Assembly (NCBI GenBank): GCA_964495075.1
Contig: CAZBUJ010000001.1
Coordinates: forward strand, 1-64,000
From: JAFGJQ01 sp964495075
GTDB taxonomy: Bacteria > Planctomycetota > Phycisphaerae > UBA1845
DNA length: 64,000 nt
Direction of reading: 5' to 3'
Shown here: positions 34,807 to 42,783 of the stretch, piece after piece
Numbering within the stretch: position 1 is the stretch's first letter
Layout of the letters: each line of letters opens with the position of its first letter
Translations under genes and position numbers: made by a program
The notes under the pieces: model-generated
The model's input: only the letters and a program-made list of their open reading frames with translations
The model's database searches: none
What the model was told of the DNA's origin: nothing

Positions 34807-36482
34807 GAAAAGCGCACGAGCACGCACTTGGCGTGGTCGCGGTCCACGGCGAAGTCGACGGGGAGCGGTGGCGCGCCGATCACGGTAAAACCGCGGGGAC
34901 CCGCCGCGAGCGGGACCTGGTCCGTCAGCCACCGCTTGGTCACGCGGCGGTAGTTGGTCGAGATCAGCATGAGACCGCCCGGGTCCAGGACGGTGAGCGC
35001 GTCGGCGATCAGGGCGCCGAGGTCCTTTTCCACCGCGAACGTCCGGCGCGGCTTCTTCGATCGGGCGAAAGTGGGCGGGTCCAGAATAATCAGGTCGAAG
35101 GTCCGTTGCTGCCGCCGGGCACGCTCGATATAGGCGTGGCACTCCGAGCAGACGAACCGGTGTTCGTCGAGCGGCAGGCCGTTCAGCCGGAAGTTCTCTT
35201 TGCCTTGCTCGAGCCGCGTTCGCTTCAGGTCCACGCTGGTGACGCCGGCCGCCCCGCCCGCCGCCGCCGCGACGCTGAACCCGCAGGTGTAGGCGAACAG
35301 GTTCAACACCTGCCGCCCGGCGGCGAGTTCGTACACGCGACGCCGGTTCTCCCGCTGGTCGAGGAAGAGTCCCACGTTCCACCCGTCGAGTGGCCGAACC
35401 ATGAACCGCAACCCGTTCTCGTGGATGATCAGTTCTTCCCGGCAGGGTTCGCCGAGCAGCGGCTTGCGGGAGATGACCGACGCGTCCGCTTCGTCGCCCC
35501 GTTGCGAGCGATCTTTGGGGGCGGTCCGGACGTATATCGAAGCGACGTCCAGATGCCGCAGGTACCAGCGGCCGACGTGGTGCAGCAGGTCATCGCCGCC
35601 CTGGTACTTGCCTTGTTGCGTTTCAAGGAGGATGACGGGCCCGTAGCGTTCGGCCACCAGTCCCGGGACGCCCTCGAACTGTCCGCTGAGCAACCGATAG
35701 GAGTCGGTGTTGGGATCCAGCAGGCACGGCAAGCGAGCCGCCAGGGCCGCCCGCAAATGCTCCGTCACGTACCAGCGGCCGAGCACCGCCGCTTCGAAAC
35801 CCTGAGGCGTGTCGGACGCGACGGTTAGCATGCGTTTCCGGAACGGGTGATACACTTTCATCTGCCCGCGGTGGAGGAAGTAGCGCCCCGTCTGACGGCG
35901 GTCCGGACGGCGGCTGTGGCGCACGTCGCCGTGCACGGGGATGCCCATCTGGAAGAGCTGGCGGCGCACGTCGGCCTCGCTGATGCTGCCGACCTCGAGC
36001 TCGATCAGCGAAAGTTCGGCCCCGGCCTGCACGACGCTCACCTGGAGCCCGCTGCCTTTGTTGCCGGGCCGGTGCGGGGGTCGCCGCCTGGGTTCCGGAC
36101 CGCGTCGCGGTCGGCCGCGGGGTGAGGGGGCCAGGTGCCGCGGTTTGGGCACGCCGCGTACGACGGCCGTATACCGATTTCGGGCGGTGGGGGCGGTGAG
36201 TTGCTCCGCCATGGCGGCGGCCGCCTCTTCCGTCTTCGCCAACGTCACGGGCCCGGACGCGTAGCGATCGAGCCTCTCCACGAGGAACAACTCCGGCGTA
36301 GCCGTCTCGGCCGGGCATTGCGGGTCGCGGTCGGCGATCAGATGGGGCAGCACGGAAACGAGGTCGGCCACCCCGCGCGTGGTGGACGCGGTGGCCAGCC
36401 CCGCCGGCTTCTCCACGATCAGGTAGTACTCGTCTTCGTACAGGACGGGCACGAGGTTTTGCGCGGTTCGTGGGTCTTCCAT
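34803..36482 (-). CDS. RluA-like pseudouridine synthase module fused to RlmI-like rRNA methyltransferase
   Basis: A 559-residue fusion. Residues 10-220 follow the RluA plan: VLYEDEYYLIVEKPAGLAT, VERLDRYASGPVTLAKTEEAA with the catalytic Asp72 kept, a basic proline-rich insert (115-140), LSLIELEVGSISEADVRRQL and RYFLHRGQMKVYHPFRKR. The family GRTHQIR motif is replaced by GSISEADVRR, so activity is doubtful. Residues 235-559 form a class I methyltransferase of the RlmI/RlmK group (cytosine-C5 methylation of 23S rRNA in E. coli): GWNVGLFLDQRENR, NLFAYTCGFS and LDPPTFARSK (468-472, 467-475 overall). The link to the flippase downstream is only a stop/start overlap. Confidence 0.82.
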   Translation of the reverse strand: MEDPRTAQNLVPVLYEDEYYLIVEKPAGLATASTTRGVADLVSVLPHLIADRDPQCPAETATPELFLVERLDRYASGPVTLAKTEEAAAAMAEQLTAPTARNRYTAVVRGVPKPRHLAPSPRGRPRRGPEPRRRPPHRPGNKGSGLQVSVVQAGAELSLIELEVGSISEADVRRQLFQMGIPVHGDVRHSRRPDRRQTGRYFLHRGQMKVYHPFRKRMLTVASDTPQGFEAAVLGRWYVTEHLRAALAARLPCLLDPNTDSYRLLSGQFEGVPGLVAERYGPVILLETQQGKYQGGDDLLHHVGRWYLRHLDVASIYVRTAPKDRSQRGDEADASVISRKPLLGEPCREELIIHENGLRFMVRPLDGWNVGLFLDQRENRRRVYELAAGRQVLNLFAYTCGFSVAAAAGGAAGVTSVDLKRTRLEQGKENFRLNGLPLDEHRFVCSECHAYIERARRQQRTFDLIILDPPTFARSKKPRRTFAVEKDLGALIADALTVLDPGGLMLISTNYRRVTKRWLTDQVPLAAGPRGFTVIGAPPLPVDFAVDRDHAKCVLVRFS

Positions 36483-36719
36483 CTCACCACCAGCCAGGCC
36501 GTCGGGAGCCGGGCACCGATTCGCAGGTCGCGGACGGCTCCGGGTATGTAACGAGCCCGGCAGGTTTTTGCAACTGTGCGTCTTACGCCTCGTGCGAGCC
36601 GCCGCGCTGGCGTTTCGCGGTTGATGAGACTAGTATCGAATAGCGGTCGCCCTGGCGGCCCGTGGCGGACGCTGCCGCGAGGGCGGCTCGATCGAGGGTC
36701 GGCGGAGAGGACAGGCTCG

Positions 36720-37847
36720 ATGGACTGGGACAGCCTACGCGAAGAGTTTCCGATAACGCGGCGATTCAACTTCCAGAACCACGCGGCGGTCGCGCCGATG
36801 CCACGCGGGGCGGGCGATGCCATGCGCCGGTACATCGACCACTGCGAAGGCAACGCGTACGTCGGCGGCGAGTTCCACCGGCGGGCGGACCGGGTCCGTC
36901 AGCTGTGCGCCCGGCTGATCAACGGGAAGCCGGACGAGGTGACCTTCATCAAGAATACGAGCGAAGGCATCAGCATGGTCGCCAACGGGCTCAGTTGGGC
37001 GGACGGGGACAACGTGGTCAGCACCAACGTCGAGTTTCCGGCCAACGTGTACCCGTGGCAGGCGCTGTCGGCCAGGGGCGTGCAGGTTCGGACGGCCATC
37101 GAAGAGAACGGTCGTATTCCGCTGGATCAGTTGGTGGAGTTGATCGACAACCGGACGCGGGTGGTGGCGATCTCCTCCGTGCAGTTTGCGAGCGGATTCC
37201 GGACCGACCTCGAGGCGTTGGGCCGGGTCTGCAAGGAGAAGGGCGTCTTCCTGTGCGTCGATGCCATTCAATCGCTCGGCGTACACCGGATTGACGTCGA
37301 GGCGATGCACATCGATTTCCTCGCCGCCGATGCCCACAAGTGGCTGTGCGGACCGGAAGGCATCGGCGTGTTCTACGTGCGGAAGGACGTGCAGGGCTAC
37401 CTGCGCCCGACGACGATCGGCTGGGCGTCGATGAAGAACATGTTCGACTTCAGCCATTATCAGTTCGAGTTCCACGACGATGCCCGTCGGTACGACAGCG
37501 GCGCGTACAACCTTGCCGGGATATTCGCGCTGGGCGGCTGCCTGGAGCTGCTGCTGGAGCTGGGGATCGGCAACATCGAGGCCCGCGTGCTGCATCTGAC
37601 CGATCGGCTGGTGACCGGGCTGCGGGCCAAGGGCTACCGGATCGTCAGTTCCCGGGCGGCGGGGGAGGCCAGCGGGATCGTCGCGTTCATCTCCGGTGCC
37701 CACGATCACGAAGCGATCCGGCGCGACTTGGAGGCGAAGCACCGGATCATCATCGCTTCGCGGGTGGGGCGGCTCCGGTCGAGTCCGCACTGCTACAACT
37801 CGGAAAGCGAGATCGACCAGTTGATCGAGGCGTTACCGGGGCATTAG
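36720..37847 (+). CDS. PLP-dependent aminotransferase class V (cysteine desulfurase-like)
   Basis: A 375-residue fold-type I PLP enzyme of class V. Markers: FIKNTSEGISMVANGL for the cofactor phosphate, VQFASGFRTDLEAL, VDAIQSLG (Asp181, Gln184 contacting PLP), and Schiff-base Lys207 in ADAHKWLCGPEGIG. It could be a cysteine desulfurase, an isopenicillin-N epimerase-like or a kynureninase-like enzyme; no cysteine in the usual desulfurase mobile loop is evident to me, so that role is uncertain. GGAGAGG before the ATG decides the start. It runs divergently from the fusion gene. Confidence 0.85.
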   Translation: MDWDSLREEFPITRRFNFQNHAAVAPMPRGAGDAMRRYIDHCEGNAYVGGEFHRRADRVRQLCARLINGKPDEVTFIKNTSEGISMVANGLSWADGDNVVSTNVEFPANVYPWQALSARGVQVRTAIEENGRIPLDQLVELIDNRTRVVAISSVQFASGFRTDLEALGRVCKEKGVFLCVDAIQSLGVHRIDVEAMHIDFLAADAHKWLCGPEGIGVFYVRKDVQGYLRPTTIGWASMKNMFDFSHYQFEFHDDARRYDSGAYNLAGIFALGGCLELLLELGIGNIEARVLHLTDRLVTGLRAKGYRIVSSRAAGEASGIVAFISGAHDHEAIRRDLEAKHRIIIASRVGRLRSSPHCYNSESEIDQLIEALPGH

Positions 37848-38418
37848 GCGGCCTTCGGCCGAGAGCAGTCGATCAGCGGCTGTAGAAGGGCGGGCCCTGG
37901 CCGCCGAGCCACGCGGTTCGGGCGTGCGAAGAGGCCTTCGCTGTTGCCTTCGCTCGGTCCCCGGCACGGTGGGCCGCTTGACGGGTTCGCCCGTCGATGG
38001 CGCAGCCGCGTCGGGAACGGCTCGACCCGCCGGAATTGCGACGTCAGCGTGTCGCCGTAACGCGACGGCACTGACGGGTGCACCGATCGTCTGCTCCAAC
38101 CGGGTCCGCCCGGGAAACGCCATGCCGCGTGCCCGCGGCCTGTGGGTGCCGATGTGGTTCTTCGGGCCGACATCGAGCATTTCGATTCCGCTTTGGCTGC
38201 CTGTGACCTGCGTTGCGATCCGGGTGACGTCCGGCTCGGCGACGTGCACTGACGCGCTCCCGCGTGTGGAGATTGTGGCGGCGGCCGCCCGGCTTTCATC
38301 CGGTCCGTCGCTGGACTATACTGCCCACCCCGGCCAGCGCCGGCGGGTGGAGCAAGTGGCGTGTTGTAGTCAGTTGAATGCCGGCCGTCGGCTGCGGCCG
38401 GCGAAAGGCCTGGGGACA
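37848..38418. other. 571-base intergenic stretch
   Basis: No gene with convincing protein character on either strand; open frames here have arginine/proline/serine-rich shadow composition. It contains a candidate -10 box at 38317 for the downstream protease gene and a short GGCC/GGCC stem at 37849-37861 after the aminotransferase stop. I see nothing else. Confidence 0.4.
38317..38322 (+). promoter_or_regulatory. candidate -10 box (TATACT)
   Basis: TATACT about 97 bases before the ATG of the M50 protease gene, in an otherwise gene-free stretch. A TTCATC sequence 16 bases upstream matches the -35 consensus only in part. Confidence 0.3.
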
Positions 38419-39726
38419 ATGATCTGGACCGACGGGAAGGGGCGCGAATGGGAGATTGACGCGAATCCGGACGCGATCACCGTCCGGTCCGCGGACGACG
38501 TGCTGCGCATCGATCGCACGTCCTGGCCACAGGACCTCCAGGTCGCCCCGCTCGATCGCGACGTCGTCGTTCGGTTCTACGGGCCGGAGTGGGAGGTCGG
38601 GTTCCTCGTCTCCCGGGCCCAGGCCGCTGACCTGTTCGATCGGATCGGCGTCACGCCGGTCACCCGGGCCGCGGCGCCGGAACCGCCGCCGCCGTCGCGA
38701 CGGCCGGGTCCATCGTGGCCCCGGATGACGGGGCTCGCCGTCTGGGCCGTGGTGTGCGGAGCCCTCGCTTTCCTCCCGCTGGTGGGGCTGGTTTTCGGGG
38801 CCACGGCGATTCTCCTCGCCTGGGCGCAGCGCCGTCGCGCCCGGGCGGCGGCGGCGATGGCCCACGTGCGCGTGGCGTGCAACGTGGCGCTCGCGCTGGC
38901 TATCGGTGGCATGGGTGTGTCGGTCCTTTCCCTCTACACGTTCTGGCACGTCGGTTTGGCGGCGCTGGGCTCGCTGGCAGAGCGGGGGGCCGGGAGCAAC
39001 TGGAACTACAGCCACGGCGCGATTGCGGCCACCATTCTCGTGGTGATTGCGTCCTTGTCGTTCCACGAATGCGGCCACGCGATTACCGCCTGGTGGTGCG
39101 GTGACGCCTACGCGAAGTCGAGGGGGCGGGTGACGCTGAATCCGATCGCCCACATCGACCTGTTCGGCACGATCCTGCTCCCGATCCTGCTGGCGATATC
39201 CAACATGCCGGTGTTTGGCTATGCGAAGCCGGTGCCTGTTCGACTGGCGTCGGTTCCCCGATACCACCGTGCCCAGATTCTCGTGTCGGCGGCGGGTCCG
39301 GGGGCGAACCTCCTGCTCGCGGCGGTCTCCTTGGCCCTGCTGCTCGTGATGGGGTGCCTGCTGGCGTTACTCGTCCCGGGAGCGAAGGTCGTGGACTTCG
39401 CCAATGCAAGTCCCGGTGTGGTTATTGACGGGGTGGCGGGCGGGCCGGTCCTGGCCGGCATCGCCATGATTTTAAAAACATCGTTCAGCATCAACCTGCT
39501 GCTGGCGTTCTTCAACCTGATTCCGGTCCCCCCGCTGGACGGTTCGTGGATTCTACAGTACCTGTTTCCGTCCACGCTGGGTGCCATCTACGCTCGGATC
39601 CGCCCTTTCGGGTTCCTGATCTTCATCGGTCTGCTGTGGACCGGCGCCCTGAGCATCCTGCTCATCCCGATGGTGATTCCGTTGCTGGGCGGGCTGACGC
39701 TCGTGGCTTTGTGTACCGGTCTGTGA
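38419..39726 (+). CDS. site-2 protease-like M50 membrane metalloprotease
   Basis: A 435-residue polytopic protein. Residues 1-100 are a soluble N-terminal region with a proline run. The M50 core has the zinc motif HECGH (216-220) inside SFHECGHAITAWWCGDAYAK and a distal NLIPVPPLDGSW with the third zinc ligand Asp, as in S2P/RseP/SpoIVFB enzymes that cut membrane proteins within the bilayer. ILVSAAGPGANLLLA is also typical. No PDZ domain is visible. Substrates are unknown; partner site-1 proteases or anti-sigma factors are not adjacent. GGGG three bases before the ATG gives only weak support, so the start is uncertain. Confidence 0.88.
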   Translation: MIWTDGKGREWEIDANPDAITVRSADDVLRIDRTSWPQDLQVAPLDRDVVVRFYGPEWEVGFLVSRAQAADLFDRIGVTPVTRAAAPEPPPPSRRPGPSWPRMTGLAVWAVVCGALAFLPLVGLVFGATAILLAWAQRRRARAAAAMAHVRVACNVALALAIGGMGVSVLSLYTFWHVGLAALGSLAERGAGSNWNYSHGAIAATILVVIASLSFHECGHAITAWWCGDAYAKSRGRVTLNPIAHIDLFGTILLPILLAISNMPVFGYAKPVPVRLASVPRYHRAQILVSAAGPGANLLLAAVSLALLLVMGCLLALLVPGAKVVDFANASPGVVIDGVAGGPVLAGIAMILKTSFSINLLLAFFNLIPVPPLDGSWILQYLFPSTLGAIYARIRPFGFLIFIGLLWTGALSILLIPMVIPLLGGLTLVALCTGL

Positions 39727-39798
39727 GACACCCTGACGCGGATCGGTTCCGGCCGTGACTGATTGTGCATGGCGGTGATTGGATCGGCAGTGGCGGGA

Positions 39799-40611
39799 TC
39801 AGCCGAACATCCGCGGGTCCATTTCGGCGGCCCGGATGTCGATCTTGTCGTCGGAATCGTCGAGACGGATGACCGTGGTCTCGATGTCGGAGTCGCTCGG
39901 TTCCTCGGCAACCTTCTTGGCCGCACTCCCGCCGGGGATAACCACGCGCACCGCGGTGGCACCGAGATGGAGCAGGTTGCCTGACTCGACGGGGGCGCTG
40001 AAGACAGGGTGCCCGTTGAGGCTCACGCCTTGCGTGCTCAGCAGGTCGAACACGGTGGGCTGACCCATGTTGCTCGCGATGATGGCGTGGGCCCGCGATA
40101 CGTGCCCGCTCTGCAACCGTGCGTCGCAGCCGGGGCGGCGACCGATGACGGCCACCTCGCGCCGGAGCTTGATGAGTTCGCCGTTGTCCGCGGCCTGCAG
40201 GGCGATCGTCCGGGTGGGTTCGAGGTTGATCATGCCGGTGGCATCGGAGTCCGGCACGGACGGGCCCTTGCTGATGTGGATCACGAACTCCCACTGCGCG
40301 ATCTTGATCACGTCACCGTCGTCCAGCCGTTCGCACTCCACGGGCAGGTCATTGAGGTAGGTCTTGCTGTCGGTGACCAGGTCACGCAGAAGAACACCGG
40401 CGCCGGTGTTGACGATCGCCGCGTGCACGGGCGCCACCGCCTTGTGACTCAGGCACACCTTGCACCCGGCTCTCGACCCGATCAGGGTAAGCACGCGCCG
40501 CAAGGCCAAGGAGCGACCTTCGCCCGGCCCGCGCATGACCGATAACCTCAGTCGCGGCGCCGCGGCCGCCACGAGCGGGAACTGCCTGGAGTTGTCGTTA
40601 GCGTCGGTCAT
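39799..40611 (-). CDS. protein with two FHA domains
   Basis: A 270-residue soluble protein with two forkhead-associated domains. The second (about 136-215) keeps phosphothreonine-binding residues: IGRRPGCD, HVSRAHAII and SLNGHPV. The first (about 21-113) has IGSRAGCK and HAAIV but AVAPVHAA where the SxxH serine is usual, so it may not bind phosphopeptide. The C-terminus is acidic, ending in DPRMFG. FHA proteins bind phosphothreonine in kinase signalling or secretion; no kinase gene is next to it. It faces the M50 protease gene tail to tail. Confidence 0.85.
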   Translation of the reverse strand: MTDANDNSRQFPLVAAAAPRLRLSVMRGPGEGRSLALRRVLTLIGSRAGCKVCLSHKAVAPVHAAIVNTGAGVLLRDLVTDSKTYLNDLPVECERLDDGDVIKIAQWEFVIHISKGPSVPDSDATGMINLEPTRTIALQAADNGELIKLRREVAVIGRRPGCDARLQSGHVSRAHAIIASNMGQPTVFDLLSTQGVSLNGHPVFSAPVESGNLLHLGATAVRVVIPGGSAAKKVAEEPSDSDIETTVIRLDDSDDKIDIRAAEMDPRMFG

Positions 40612-40644
40612 GGTCGTTTAATCGCGGAGGCCCGGAATCGGGCA

Positions 40645-40709
40645 CCCATCCCGAACCCATCCCGATCTTGTTCCTGGCCCATCCCATTGGACCCGATCTG
40701 CCATCCCAC
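40645..40709. repeat. dispersed CCCATCCC elements
   Basis: Three CCCATCCC copies (40645, 40656, 40678) and one CCATCCCAC (40701) within 65 bases upstream of the FHA gene. They match the 9-bp repeat at 127-162. They are irregularly spaced and could be a dispersed genomic motif or a simple composition effect. The rest of the 40612-40881 gap shows no gene. Confidence 0.5.
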
Positions 40710-40881
40710 CTGTGCGGTAGACGTGACTGGCTACTAGAGTGTACGGCTTCGTGGCGGCCGAGTCCAGTCGGACACGGACCCCAGCCCGATAATCACGCCC
40801 CCATCCGCTCGCCAGCGGACGCGTCCACGCGCTGCCGCGGGACGTGGTCGGCGCGTGACGGTTGGGCCGTGCAGGCATCGC

Positions 40882-42603
40882 CTAGTACCCCCGGGGCTCA
40901 CCGCCTTTGCGTGGGTCCGCGGCGCCGATCAATGTACCCTCCTGGATGAGTATCGCCTGCACGATTCCCGTACTGTACGTCTCGGACACCCGGTGTCCTC
41001 GTGCTGACAATCCTTCCACCACGGCCGGGTCCGCCGGGCCGTCGAATCGCACCTCGTCGGGTGACCATTGATGGTGAATCCGACGGGCCCGGATCGCCTG
41101 CTCGAGCGTCGCGTCGAAGTCCAGTACCTCCAGCATCACGTTCAACACCGAGCTGATGATGCGCGGGCCGCCCGATGCGCCGAGAAGCAACACGGGTCGG
41201 CCGTTGCGCAGCACCAGTGTTGGCGCCATGCTTGACAGCGGGCGCTTGCCCGGTGCCACGGCGTTGCGCACCGATTGTCGGAGTTCAAAGGCATTCGCCT
41301 CGCCCGGCACGGCGGTGAAATCGTCCATTTCGTTGTTGAGGATGAGTCCCCACTGGTCGACCGCGCCCAGCGAACCGAAGAGCGTGTTGATCGTCTCCGT
41401 GCTCACGACACAGTTGCCCCACCGGTCCACCACGCAGAAGTGAGACGTGCCCGAATCATCCGGCGGCGCCGGCGTGCCGCTCCGATCCGGCGGCAACGTC
41501 CGGTCGGGTCGCATGCGTGCTGCCAGTTCGCGTCCGTATCGCTTCGACGTGAGCCAGTCCTGTGGCACTTCCACGAAGTCGGAATCGCCAAGGTAGCGAG
41601 CCCGATCGCCAAAGGCTTGCTTCATCGCCTCGGCCATATAGTGACAGGCCAGCACGCGATCGCTCCGCCACAGGGCCGGCAGATCGACGGTCTCCAGGAT
41701 GTTGAGCGTCTCGGCGAGGGTGATTCCGCCCGATGATGGCGGGGCCATGCCGATGATGTCGTACGACCGGTAGGTGGTGCGGATCGGTTGGCGCTGGACC
41801 ACGCGGTAGTCGGCGAGATCGTTCCCGGTGATCAGCCCGCCCCGCTGGGCCATCGTCGAGGCGAGGGCGAGAGCGATCGGTCCGGTATAGAACGCCTCCG
41901 GTCCCGCCGCGGCGAGAAGCTGAAGGAGTTGCGCCAACTGAGGCTGGACCAGGCGGTCGCCGACCATCGGCAGATCACCCGACCGCAGGTGGACGCGATA
42001 CACGTATCCGCACTCCCTTTTGAGCGCCGGGTGATCGTCATAGAGCCGCGCCACGGAAGCACACGCGTCTACGTAGGATCGATCGACGGGGAATCCGTCG
42101 CGTGCCAGGCGGATGGCCGGTCCCAGTACAACCGCCCACTCCATCGTTCCGTACTGCTTTAGCATCTCCGCCCGCCCGCGCACCAGGCCGGGCACGGCGG
42201 CGGCCAGATAGCCGATTCGACTCGGGGGCGGGCGGTCGGGCCGCTCGGCCCGAGCCCGCAGGAACATGTCGGCGGTGGCCCTGGCGGGCGCCGTCTCGCG
42301 GAAATCGAGCACGCCGACGTGGCCCCCCGCGAGCCGGACGATGGCGAACCCGCCGCCGCCCAGTCCGGTGCTCTGCGGGCGTGTGACGGCCAGGGCGAAG
42401 GACACGGCGCAAGCCGCGTCCACCGCGTTGCCGCCGGCCCGGAGGATGTCCAAGCCCGCCTGCGACGCATGACGGCAATCGCTGACCACCATGGCTTCCC
42501 GGCCGGCGCACACCCAGGCCGGCGACTCTGCCATGGCGGTGACAGGGTACATACAGGCCAACAGCCCAACGGTCCCAATGCCCGTCCGCCTCGAGTTGAT
42601 CAT
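40882..42603 (-). CDS. ggt: gamma-glutamyltransferase
   Basis: A 573-residue gamma-glutamyltransferase, normally exported and self-cleaved. Thr386 in DDSGTSHF is the nucleophile exposed by autocleavage, giving subunits of about 385 and 188 residues. Substrate residues are visible: FRETAP (Arg102), the SMAPTLVLRNG region, and GASGGPRI near the oxyanion site. The N-terminal hydrophobic stretch (10-24) suits a signal peptide. It hydrolyses or transfers the gamma-glutamyl group of glutathione and related peptides. The ATG at 42603 is a reasonable start for the signal; the upstream frame is composition-poor. It is transcribed away from selB. Confidence 0.93.
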   Translation of the reverse strand: MINSRRTGIGTVGLLACMYPVTAMAESPAWVCAGREAMVVSDCRHASQAGLDILRAGGNAVDAACAVSFALAVTRPQSTGLGGGGFAIVRLAGGHVGVLDFRETAPARATADMFLRARAERPDRPPPSRIGYLAAAVPGLVRGRAEMLKQYGTMEWAVVLGPAIRLARDGFPVDRSYVDACASVARLYDDHPALKRECGYVYRVHLRSGDLPMVGDRLVQPQLAQLLQLLAAAGPEAFYTGPIALALASTMAQRGGLITGNDLADYRVVQRQPIRTTYRSYDIIGMAPPSSGGITLAETLNILETVDLPALWRSDRVLACHYMAEAMKQAFGDRARYLGDSDFVEVPQDWLTSKRYGRELAARMRPDRTLPPDRSGTPAPPDDSGTSHFCVVDRWGNCVVSTETINTLFGSLGAVDQWGLILNNEMDDFTAVPGEANAFELRQSVRNAVAPGKRPLSSMAPTLVLRNGRPVLLLGASGGPRIISSVLNVMLEVLDFDATLEQAIRARRIHHQWSPDEVRFDGPADPAVVEGLSARGHRVSETYSTGIVQAILIQEGTLIGAADPRKGGEPRGY

Positions 42604-42783
42604 TCGACGGGGTCCATCGCTGGACGAGAGTGGGCCACCGCGCCAACGGTTTTCTTCCCCCCACTCAAGCCGCCCAGTGTAGCCACTCGGCTGGACGACT
42701 CCAAGCACCAATCCAGATCGCCCGGCGACGATCTGTGCCGGCGCCGGCATCCCGCTTGCTAAGCCCCGGCGGTTGCGAGGATA

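Noticed and set aside
37849..37861. CGGCC-TTC-GGCCG stem just after the aminotransferase stop
   Set aside because: Only a 5-bp stem with no T-run; too weak to call a terminator.
37833..38419. Minus-strand frames of 138 and 191 codons in the gap after the aminotransferase
   Set aside because: No motif or ribosome-binding site, and composition is that of GC-rich shadows.
42604..42783. Possible selC tRNA upstream of selB
   Set aside because: No cloverleaf or UCA anticodon arm could be found in this 180-base gap.
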